Below, in pieces: positions 9,544 to 18,000 of a stretch of 57,796 nucleotides of DNA (position 1 is its first letter; each line of letters opens with the position of its first letter). The notes under the pieces are model-generated. The model searched no databases. It was not told where the DNA came from and saw only the letters and a program-made list of their open reading frames with translations. Source of the DNA: Alkalinema sp. CACIAM 70d (GTDB lineage Bacteria > Cyanobacteriota > Cyanobacteriia > Leptolyngbyales > Leptolyngbyaceae); NCBI GenBank assembly GCA_002148405.1, contig MUGG01000106.1, positions 1 to 57,796 of the forward strand, given 5' to 3'. The position numbers were made by a program, and so were the translations under genes.

Positions 9544-10566
9544 ATGACAACCGCGATTTCCATTCAAAATTTACAAAAACGCTACGGCGAAGTCACTGCC
9601 GTTAAAAACGTCTCCCTAGAAATTCAATCTGGGGAGATTTTTGGCATTTTAGGCCCGAACGGAGCCGGCAAAACTACAACTTTGCGCTGTTTATGCACTC
9701 TGATGCAGCCCGATGCAGGGACGATCGAGGTCATGGGAATTTCGGCCTTAAGCAATCCTCGGGGCGTACGGCAAAAACTGGGTTACGTGGCCCAGGAAGT
9801 CGCCCTGGATAAACTGTTGACGGGCCGAGAACTGTTGGAATTACAAGCCGCGCTCTACCATTTGCCTCGGCCTAGCATTACCCCACGCATTGACGAAGTG
9901 CTAGCGCTCTTAGGGCTGACAGAGTGGGCCGATCGCTTGATTGGCAGCTATTCTGGGGGACTTAAGAAACGACTCGATCTAGCCGCTGGACTTTTGCATC
10001 AGCCTGATATTTTAGTTCTTGATGAACCCACCGTTGGCCTGGATATCGAAAGTCGTACAGTGGTGTGGCAATTTTTGCGACAACTAAGACAACAGGGCAT
10101 GACGATCGTACTAACCAGTCACTATTTGGAAGAAGTAGATGCCTTGGCCGATCATGTCGCCATTCTCGATCGCGGTACCGTTATTGCAGCGGACACCCCA
10201 ACTCATCTGAAACATCAACTGGGGGGTGATCGAATCACCCTCAAACTGCGGGAATTTACAGCGATCGAAGAAGCCGAACAGGCGCAACAACTGTTGACTA
10301 CGCTCCCTTGGGTACACAGTGTCGTCATCAATCCAGGCCAGGGAAATTCTTTAAACTTAGTGGTAGACGCTCGCCCCGATGCCCTGAATCTGGTGCAATC
10401 GACCCTCCACCAAGCGGGTCTTCCGTTATTTAGTCTGGCGCAGTCTAAACCCAGCTTAGATGACGTGTATTTAGCAGCAACGGGACAAACGTTAATGGAT
10501 GCGGAATTAGCCGCGATCGGTCGTCGGGATCCTAAAGCGGAACGCAAACAAGCTATGCGGCGTTAA
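9544..10566 (+). CDS. ABC-2 type exporter ATP-binding protein (DrrA-like)
   Basis: 340 residues. Complete nucleotide-binding domain: Walker A GPNGAGKTT near residue 40, signature SYSGGLKKRLDLAAGL near 137, Walker B LVLDEPTVGLD near 157 and the switch His in LTSHYLEEVD. The C-terminal ~110 residues match the extra domain of DrrA-type (daunorubicin exporter) ATPases. Its partner permease is the gene at 11398, with one small membrane protein between them. The place directly behind ctaAB suggests a link to heme or envelope maturation, but the substrate is unknown. The TAA stop lies inside a 15-bp tandem repeat. Confidence 0.92.
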   Translation: MTTAISIQNLQKRYGEVTAVKNVSLEIQSGEIFGILGPNGAGKTTTLRCLCTLMQPDAGTIEVMGISALSNPRGVRQKLGYVAQEVALDKLLTGRELLELQAALYHLPRPSITPRIDEVLALLGLTEWADRLIGSYSGGLKKRLDLAAGLLHQPDILVLDEPTVGLDIESRTVVWQFLRQLRQQGMTIVLTSHYLEEVDALADHVAILDRGTVIAADTPTHLKHQLGGDRITLKLREFTAIEEAEQAQQLLTTLPWVHSVVINPGQGNSLNLVVDARPDALNLVQSTLHQAGLPLFSLAQSKPSLDDVYLAATGQTLMDAELAAIGRRDPKAERKQAMRR

Positions 10567-10606
10567 AGTCGGCAAGGTTAAAGTCAGCAAAGCTAAAGTC
10601 GGCGAT
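10562..10606. repeat. Three tandem 15-bp units over a stop codon
   Basis: Units GTTAAAGTCGGCAAG, GTTAAAGTCAGCAAA and GCTAAAGTCGGCGAT stand head to tail. The first contains the stop codon of the ABC ATPase gene. Confidence 0.85.
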
Positions 10607-10687
10607 TTTCCGGTTAGAGCGCAAACGGTGAGAAACAGTGGTGGTGAATAGGCAACAATGACTGTATAACCCATCCCTGAGGATCCA

Positions 10688-11245
10688 ATGGGATATTTGA
10701 GTAGTGCCCTAATGCCGCATATCGAACTCTGGATGATGCTTGTAATGAGTGGTGTAGCCAGTTTAGTGACGGGCCTTGTGGTAGGCTTACTCGTCTCCCA
10801 GCCGCTACGCACCTATCAACTGATGTTGGTCACGTTTCTGGGTGCTCTGAGCACTTGGCTAACAACCGCATTATTCACCGGATGGCTGCTCTTTTTTGCC
10901 CTGGAATGGGTAATTGCCCAGATTTTGCCGCTGTCGGTAGTTTTGATTCTGGGCCTGCTGGCAACTTTTATCTCCATTGGGGGTCGATCGCCCCGCCGCC
11001 AGATTGCCCAGCAGTGGTCCATGCTTGGATCTTTCTCTGCCTGGTTGTTGGTGGCGATCGCGAGTTTATTGGCTTACCATCATTTCAAGACCTCTTGGCA
11101 GCCAAGCGATCGGGAATCGGTTCTTCCAACAGGTTTCTGGGCTTGCATTTCCTATAGTATGGCGCTGAGTTCCATCTTTGGTGCTTGTTCCGGTGGACTG
11201 GTATTCCACCAAACCCGTCATCTGAGGTCTAAATCTAAGGTCTAA
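10688..11245 (+). CDS. Small integral membrane protein of unknown function beside ABC exporter
   Basis: 185 residues with about five hydrophobic helices (near 12-36, 42-66, 70-95, 112-132 and 150-172). The protein lies between the DrrA-like ATPase and the ABC-2 permease on the same strand, so it may be an accessory subunit of that exporter. I do not recognise a family. The C-terminal LRSKSKV and the stop codon are formed by a 13-bp tandem duplication (11225-11250), so the tail of this protein is probably recent and dispensable. Confidence 0.75.
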   Translation: MGYLSSALMPHIELWMMLVMSGVASLVTGLVVGLLVSQPLRTYQLMLVTFLGALSTWLTTALFTGWLLFFALEWVIAQILPLSVVLILGLLATFISIGGRSPRRQIAQQWSMLGSFSAWLLVAIASLLAYHHFKTSWQPSDRESVLPTGFWACISYSMALSSIFGACSGGLVFHQTRHLRSKSKV

Positions 11246-11250
11246 ATCTG
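11225..11250. repeat. 13-bp tandem duplication creating a C-terminus
   Basis: AGGTCTAAATCTA is followed directly by AGGTCTAAATCTG. The TAA that ends the membrane protein gene lies in the second unit. Confidence 0.85.
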
Positions 11251-11397
11251 ACTGAGTTATTTTTGAAATGTCTATTGTGCAACCATTACTTTTCAGTTTG
11301 TTAACCTTTTGAGTCAGCTCATTGCCCAATTGAGTTAGCTCGTTTTTCACCATTCGTTTTTCACCATGGGTTCTGGAATTTTCTTAGGAATCGTTCT

Positions 11398-12273
11398 ATG
11401 AGTCAGTCCGTTTTTTCCCCAGCGACGCCCGTCAATCCCAGTCAGCCAACGCTACCTCCAGCTAACCTGCTTGACTTCGGTCAGGAAACATTTGCCTTAA
11501 CGCGGCGTTTATTTATCCAACTCAAGCGTCGGCCTTCCACGTTAGTGGCCGGGGTGGTACAGCCGTTGATGTGGCTGATTTTGTTTGGTGCCTTGTTTCA
11601 GAATGCTCCCCAAGATTTTTTAGGTAATTCCTTGGCCTATGGGCAATTTCTGGGTGCTGGAGTCATTGTTTTTACGGCGTTTAGTGGAGCTTTAAATTCG
11701 GGATTGCCGGTTATGTTCGATCGGGAATTCGGCTTTCTCAATCGTTTACTGGTGGCTCCATTAGCCTCTCGGTTCTCGATCGTGGCCGCCTCCGCCCTGT
11801 TCATTATGACAATGAGCTTAGTCCAAACCGTAGCAATTATTGTGGTGAGTGGCCTGCTGGGGACGGGATTTCCCACGCTATCCGGCTTAGGATTAATGTT
11901 CCTCATTTTGGCTTTTTTAGTCATCGCCGTCACCGCTCTCTCCCTGGGATTAGCGTTTACGCTACCTGGCCATATTGAGCTGATTGCTGTGCTGTTAGTC
12001 GTCAATTTACCTTTGCTGTTTGCCAGCACTGCCCTTGCTCCCCTGTCCTTTATGCCGACTTGGTTACAGGTCGTTGCTGCTGCCAATCCCTTAAGTTACG
12101 CGATCGAACCAATTCGCCATCTCTATCTCTATCCCCATTGGCACTGGAGCGATATCGTTTTACAAGCCCCTTGGGGGAATGTCTCTTTGTTGGGCTGTAT
12201 CGGCGGTTTGTTGGGCTTTGCGCTGCTGTCATTGCTTAGCATTCAACCCCTCCTTAAGCGATCGCTCGGATAG
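11398..12273 (+). CDS. ABC-2 type transporter permease (DrrB-like)
   Basis: 291 residues. After a proline-rich cytoplasmic N-terminus of about 35 residues come six membrane helices in the ABC-2 arrangement. The family loop FDREFGFLNRLLVAPL lies near residue 110, and a short helix with LPLLFASTALAPLSFMP near 205 precedes the NPLSYAIEPIRH motif. It pairs with the DrrA-like ATPase at 9544. Such exporters move lipids, polyketides or glycolipids; the substrate here cannot be told. The gene ends 31 bases from the convergent cyclase gene. Confidence 0.92.
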   Translation: MSQSVFSPATPVNPSQPTLPPANLLDFGQETFALTRRLFIQLKRRPSTLVAGVVQPLMWLILFGALFQNAPQDFLGNSLAYGQFLGAGVIVFTAFSGALNSGLPVMFDREFGFLNRLLVAPLASRFSIVAASALFIMTMSLVQTVAIIVVSGLLGTGFPTLSGLGLMFLILAFLVIAVTALSLGLAFTLPGHIELIAVLLVVNLPLLFASTALAPLSFMPTWLQVVAAANPLSYAIEPIRHLYLYPHWHWSDIVLQAPWGNVSLLGCIGGLLGFALLSLLSIQPLLKRSLG

Positions 12274-12304
12274 GTAAAGGGGCACTTAGTTTGGGGCGAG
12301 TTGA

Positions 12305-14119
12305 CTATCCTGTGTAACGCCCAATTAACCAATAGGTCATAATTTCACCCACCCCTTGAATCTGCATCACTTCGCGGGGATCAAAACAGTAGTGATCTCG
12401 CAGGCGATCGTAGATTTCGGGGGTGACTTGGATTTTACCAGGAAGCCCGTTGGATTGCATGCGGCTGGCCAGATTGACCGGAGCGCCCCAAAGATCATAG
12501 GTAAATTTAGTTTTGCCCAAGACACCTGCCACCACCGCGCCACTACTGATCCCCACTCGAATTTGAAACGGTTCCCCCAAGCGTTCCTGCAATGCGGCAG
12601 CCACGGCTTGCATCCCTAAAGCCATCTCCGCGATTGCTTCCGCATGGTTGACCTTGGGTTCCGGCACCCCAGCAGCCACAAAGTACACATCCCGAATGGT
12701 TTTAATCTTTTCCAATCCCAACTGTTCCGCCAGTCGATCGAATTCACTGAAGAGTTGATTTAACAACTTGACCTGTTCCGTGGGATCAATGCGGCTGGAA
12801 AATGCGGTGAAGTTATCAATATCTGCAAATAAAACCGAAACTTCCTCAAAACTATCGGCGATCGTTTGGGGGTTGTGTTTGAGCCGTTCCGCGATCGACT
12901 TTGGCAAAATGCTCTGCAAAATTCGTTCAGTCTGTTTGCGCTGGTGGTAAATCATGGACTCTAAACGCCGTCGTTCAGTAATGTCGCGCACCGTTCCTTC
13001 GTAATAGAGCAATTGACCTCGACTATCTTTGATGGATCGAATATTTTCAGAAATCCAAATTTTGCGGCCATCCTTGCGGCGTACCCGAGATTCTGCACCT
13101 AAAACTTGGCCATGCTGTTGCAGATAGGTTTTGATGCCTTCCCGTCGTCCAGGTTGCAGATAAAGCTGGGTGCCAACGTCAGTGATGGACTCCATTAATT
13201 CCTCAGGAGAATCATAGCCATAAATTTCAGCTAAGGTTGGATTAACGGTGAGAAAATGCCCATCAGGAGACGTTTGAAAAATGCCATCGATCGATTGTTC
13301 AACCATATGACGATAGCGTTCCTCTAACTTTCTGCGTTCCTGAAGTTCCTGCTGTACCCGAACATTCTGATCTTCCAATCGTTTTTGCAATTCCCGCAGA
13401 TTTAATTGATGATTGACCCGAGCTAGCACTTCCTCCACCTGAAAAGGCTTGCTAATAAAGTCTACACCCCCCACTTCAAAGGCTTTGACTTTACCCGGAG
13501 CATCATAAATCCCACTCATAAAAAGGACGGGGATATCTTGAGTCGTCGAATTTTGTTTAAACTGGGTACAAATGTCATAGCCATTGAGTCCCGGTAGCTT
13601 AATATCCAAAATGATTAAGTCGGGTTGTTCAGCTATGGCAATCGCGATCGCCGCTTGGCCATCCATTGCGGTTAAAACCCGGTAGGAATGCTTCTTCAAG
13701 GCCGCAGAGAGTAATAACAGTTCAGTTTCTAAGTCATCAATTAAAAGAATGGTGGCTCGGTAATGCCGATTCTCAATTTGCTGAAAGCCTAATAATTGAA
13801 AAATCTCATGTTCGAGATGGCGCAGTTGCGGGCCATGGTGGGTTTGCTGACTACTCAAAGACTGATGCAGCAAACTCAAATATTCTAAATTTTCAACTTT
13901 GGATTGAATAACCGCCGGATCTTGCCAAAGTTGTTCGATGACAAGATTAAGATCACTCAGTGGATCCACAATATCGCCAGGAACTTGGGGGGTCAGGGGT
14001 TCTAAGCGATCGAAATTTTGGCGCAGAAGTTTGCGGAGATGATAAACGATCGCGGGGGACAAATGCAGGGCGGAATTCTGGGAAGAATTAAGATCAGAAG
14101 GAGAATTGGAGTAGGCCAT
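12305..14119 (-). CDS. Response regulator with PAS and class III adenylate cyclase domains
   Basis: 604 residues from the ATG at 14119; an in-frame GTG at 14149 would add ten. A helical N-terminus of about 120 residues is followed by a receiver domain (about 122-240; phospho-acceptor Asp172, Lys224), a coiled linker, a PAS domain (about 265-385) and a class III nucleotide cyclase domain (about 422-580). Metal-binding Asp433 and Asp477 are present. Lys473 and Asp542 are the pair that selects adenine, so the product should be cAMP. Asn549 and Arg553 are the transition-state residues. Asp477 sits in KTIRDVY where the family normally has KTIGD; this Gly-to-Arg change could affect activity. Phosphorylation by an unlinked histidine kinase would control it. 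Confidence 0.92.
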   Translation of the reverse strand: MAYSNSPSDLNSSQNSALHLSPAIVYHLRKLLRQNFDRLEPLTPQVPGDIVDPLSDLNLVIEQLWQDPAVIQSKVENLEYLSLLHQSLSSQQTHHGPQLRHLEHEIFQLLGFQQIENRHYRATILLIDDLETELLLLSAALKKHSYRVLTAMDGQAAIAIAIAEQPDLIILDIKLPGLNGYDICTQFKQNSTTQDIPVLFMSGIYDAPGKVKAFEVGGVDFISKPFQVEEVLARVNHQLNLRELQKRLEDQNVRVQQELQERRKLEERYRHMVEQSIDGIFQTSPDGHFLTVNPTLAEIYGYDSPEELMESITDVGTQLYLQPGRREGIKTYLQQHGQVLGAESRVRRKDGRKIWISENIRSIKDSRGQLLYYEGTVRDITERRRLESMIYHQRKQTERILQSILPKSIAERLKHNPQTIADSFEEVSVLFADIDNFTAFSSRIDPTEQVKLLNQLFSEFDRLAEQLGLEKIKTIRDVYFVAAGVPEPKVNHAEAIAEMALGMQAVAAALQERLGEPFQIRVGISSGAVVAGVLGKTKFTYDLWGAPVNLASRMQSNGLPGKIQVTPEIYDRLRDHYCFDPREVMQIQGVGEIMTYWLIGRYTG

Positions 14120-14601
14120 ATCACAGCAGTTCACTAACCAGCATTGCACACCCTAAGCAAATACTCTTCATCGGTTGGAAAATCATTTGCTTTTTTTCGT
14201 TTTTTACATAAATAAAACTTTTCTGAAGTTACGTGAGAAATTTCCTAAGTTTAGAGGAGGCCTAGGTCATGAAAGGGAACTTAGCTCAGGGAATACTAGA
14301 TTGATGAGAAAGTGAGTCAATTAACAGGGAGCAAAACTTAGGGATCTCCAGATTTTAAGATATTTCAGTTATTAACAGGCGATTTCCTCAAAATTCTTGG
14401 GAACTTCCTGACTTAGGTTGCAAGTCTGAAATTAATAAGATTTGCATCGTCTGCCACTTCTTGAAGTCCATCCTCTCGTCCTCTCAGGTCTTCAGTACAA
14501 TGAAGAAGTCAGGAGAGTGGAAATTTCACCCTTGTAGCAGTCCTCATTGCTAAAGTCTCACTAACGTTTTGACTGACTATCGTTTCTATTGCAGAAAACC
14601 T
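14120..14601. other. Divergent intergenic region, no gene seen
   Basis: AT-rich spacer between the cyclase gene and the secreted small protein gene. It must hold both promoters. I see no convincing ORF, RNA or strong repeat in it. Confidence 0.5.
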
Positions 14602-15015
14602 ATGAAACCCTATCCTCATCTTGCCCGTCTTACGTTTGGCTGCCTGTTGAGCAGTGGTCTAATTATGGGGAATAGCCTAGCTCTGCGGGCGCAAACAGCA
14701 ACAGATTTGGATCCTCTGAAAGATTTTCGATCGGATACGGTCAGTGACCCCTTCACTAATCGAACAGGGGATAATAGCGGCCTATTCAACCTAATCCACC
14801 GTGCAATGCAGGGTCAGACCAATGTGGATCCCACTGCTGTCTCGATCGAACAGCGACAAAATGTGGATGATGCCGCCGCTGCATTTCGGGCAAAACAACA
14901 GCAGTTGTTACAAAAGCCATCTCCTAGTCCCATTCCAGTGCTGCTCATTCCTGCTGCTGGGACGACCGTTCCGGCAGCAGATGTTACCCCCACTGCGCCA
15001 ACTGCAACTCCCTAG
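14602..15015 (+). CDS. Small secreted protein, function unknown
   Basis: 137 residues from the ATG at 14602; a TTG at 14569 is a less likely start. A basic N-terminus and hydrophobic core (LTFGCLLSSGLIMGNSLAL) end in ALRAQ, a plausible signal peptidase I site near residue 30. The mature part is polar, with Asp, Asn and Gln-rich segments, a TNRTGDNSGLFNLIHRAMQG stretch and a final Pro/Thr/Ala-rich tail. No family is recognised. It is a single gene between divergent and convergent neighbours. Its stop codon is part of a repeated CCTAGG hairpin that may end transcription. Confidence 0.65.
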   Translation: MKPYPHLARLTFGCLLSSGLIMGNSLALRAQTATDLDPLKDFRSDTVSDPFTNRTGDNSGLFNLIHRAMQGQTNVDPTAVSIEQRQNVDDAAAAFRAKQQQLLQKPSPSPIPVLLIPAAGTTVPAADVTPTAPTATP

Positions 15016-15049
15016 GATTGTAATCCCTAGGTTTCCAATCCCTAGGTTT
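15011..15049. repeat. CCTAGG hairpin and AATCCCTAGGTTT repeats between convergent genes
   Basis: CCTAGGATT pairs with AATCCCTAGG (15011-15031, one bulged base, 2-base loop) and is followed by TTT. The unit AATCCCTAGGTTT then recurs at 15037-15049. It contains the stop codon of the secreted protein gene and touches that of the hybrid kinase gene. A weak terminator is possible. Confidence 0.55.
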
Positions 15050-18000
15050 ACAAGGGGTGAGGTGAGTTAGCTGTGGGGGGCACCGTTGAGGGTTGGGGCA
15101 GATTGGGTTGACGGATAGGAATCGTAACTGTAAATTCTGCTCCTTCATTCGCCGCAGACACACAGCTCACATTGCCGTGATGCTTCTCAACCACAATTTG
15201 GTAGCTAATGGACAGGCCCAACCCCGTCCCTTGACCGGTTGGTTTGGTGGTAAAAAAGGGCGCAAACAGTTGTTGTCGAGTTTCTTCGGTCATACCAGCG
15301 CCATTGTCGCGAATGTGAACTGCAATGTGTTGCTGATCAACCACTTCCGTTTGAACCTGAATCACACTTGGTAACGCGCGATTGGCGTCAAACGTCCGCT
15401 GCTGACAGAGTTCATCGATCGCATCGATCGCGTTAGCAATCAAATTCATGAACACCTGATTGAGTTGGCTGGGATAACATTCGACCAGCGGCAGTTCACC
15501 ATAGTGTTTTTCCAGTTGGATAGCAGGCCGTTCTTGAGTGGCCTTGAATCGTGGTTGCAGAATTAAAATTGTTCCATCTAACCCTTCATGAATGTCTACC
15601 TGTTGCACCTCCTGTTCATCGGTGCGAGAAAAGTTGCGTAGCGAAACCACCAAATTATGAATGCGTTCGCTGCCCATTTGCATTGAACTAAAAATCTTCC
15701 TAAGGTCGTTGAGTAAAAAGTCTAAGTCGATCGCTTCAATCAACGCCTGTACTGGCTGCACTGGCTGAGGATAGTATTCTTGATACAGTTGAATTAGCTG
15801 TAGGAGTTGCTGAACATAGTTGTCAGCGTAGTCAATATTGCCTGCAATAAAATTCAACGGATTTTTGATTTCGTGGGCTACGCCAGCAATTAACTGCCCC
15901 AAGCTCGAGAGTTTCTCCGTTTGGACTAACTGGGCTTGAGTGCGCTGGAGGTTCGTTAGCATCTCCTCCAATTGATAGGTTTGGGTTTGCAGTTGCATCC
16001 GCGAAGTTGCTAGCGCCTGATTTTGCAATTCTAATTCTTGGGAATAGCGCTGGAGATTACTGTATAAGCTGGCATTTTCGATCGAAATCGCAACTTGGGC
16101 CGTGAGCAACTTGAGGACTGCCAAACGATCGGGGGTAAAGGCTCCTAAGGTTAAATTATTTTCAAGATACAAAATTCCCGTGAGCTTGCCTTGATAGACC
16201 ATCGGGAAACAGAGAACTGATTTAGTTTGCTGCGTTTGAATGTAGGGATCAGTGCTAAATCGCTCATCAACTGCGGCATGGTTGAGGACGATCGTAGTCT
16301 GTGTCCGTTCCACATAGGCAATCAAGGTGGAGGGCATCCGCATTGAGATCCCTCCCATTGAGGGCAGATGTTGAGAAAAATTGCTGACGGAATTGAGATC
16401 GGCCTCTCTGCGATCGGCGAGTTCGGCCTTGAGGGTGTCCGTCTCCCGATTTTCCCCATCGAGCGGAGCGTTTACATGGCCCTCCGCCTCAATCTTTAAC
16501 TCACCATCGCGCCGAACAACAAGCAGTCCTCGCTCAGCCCCTGCATTTTCAATCACGATTTTCATTAGCTTTTCCATCAGGCTGCTGAAAACGATCTCGC
16601 TCGACAGAGCTTGGGAAGCTTTGATCACCGTCATCCAGTCTAAAGTTTGGGTCGATCGCGCAGTCCACGGTTGTTGAGACGAGTCTGGAAGCAGACGATC
16701 GCTCAACCAAGTTTCAGCCTCCCGTTGAGGTTTGCTGCCCGCCAAGTCTGGCCAATCCTGCCGAAGTTGTATGACCTTAGCCTGGGCTCCCCATTGGCTG
16801 TAGGCAGCACAAGCATCCTGAAAATACGATTGCGCAATCCGAGATCGCCCTTGCTGCCAGTGATATTTCGCGGCGAGTTCACCAGCGATCGCTTCAATGG
16901 ACAAACAACTTTGTTCGTTTGCCGCTGAAATTGCGCGATCGTACAGCGTGGTTGCTTGCGAATCCTGGCCTTGTAGCTGAGCCATTGCAGCTTTGATCAA
17001 CAGCAAGCGATGACCATAGTTAGCAGGGCAATGGTTGGCCCATTTCTGCAACTGGGCGCAATGGGATTCTAGGGTATGCCAAACCTGAGTCTGCTCAGGT
17101 TCGGGTAAATGGGAATAATGGGCTGCTAGTAACAATGCACTGTAGAAATAATGCTCGACTGCAATGGCAACTCCAAAATGGCTATCTACTAACTGGGCTG
17201 AAGCTTCTGCGATCGCTTGGGCATCCCCATACTGCCCGAATAAATAAAGGCTCTGGAGTTTGTAAATGTAGTATCGACTGAGGGTGTTTTGTGGTTCGCT
17301 GGGTTGTTGGAGTTGGTGCAGTAGAGCTTCCTCAGAGATTTCTGAATCACTAAAGCTGCCGTAGGCTTGGGTAGTTCCCCGTAAACTCCGAATAAACTGT
17401 TGCTTAATAATCGCGTCATTAATAAATGTAGAAGTCCGTCGCTGCGTGGCAAATTCCTTCGCTTGCTGAATATCTCGATCGCCCTTTTCCAGGCTGATTC
17501 CACTCATCAACGTGATATCGGCCCGGAGCACGAGCGAATAGAGAGCGTAGAGAAATTCTCCGGTTTCACAACACTGCTGAAAGGCCCGGAGTAAGTATTG
17601 TCGGCAATCCAGGAAGGACAGTTGCCAGTGAGCTAGCAACCCCCCAAAACTAAATTGCGTAATGCCTTGCAGTGAATTGAACTGCTCGCTGATCTGTAAA
17701 GCAACTTGGCCAAAAGCGTGGGCCGTAGCATAGTCTTCAGCAGCACTTAAAATGGTGCCGTAGGCCACAAATCCATAGGCAGAGTTAGCAGTCAGCCCCT
17801 CGCGTAGGGTTCGTTTGACCATGCGCAAAATAGCCCATTGATAGAACTGACGATCGCGGGTCACGGAAGCTGCTGCCAAATATTGCAACAACTTCATAAT
17901 GACCTGATGGTGAGTATCTTGTGCCCGAGGCAGGCAGGCCAACTGAGTTATGTCCAGTTGGTCGCGGCTTCGTTGCAGCAACTGCTTTAGCTCCGCATGC

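Noticed and set aside
11637..12086. 149-residue minus-strand frame opposite the ABC-2 permease
   Set aside because: Antisense of hydrophobic codons; no family resemblance.
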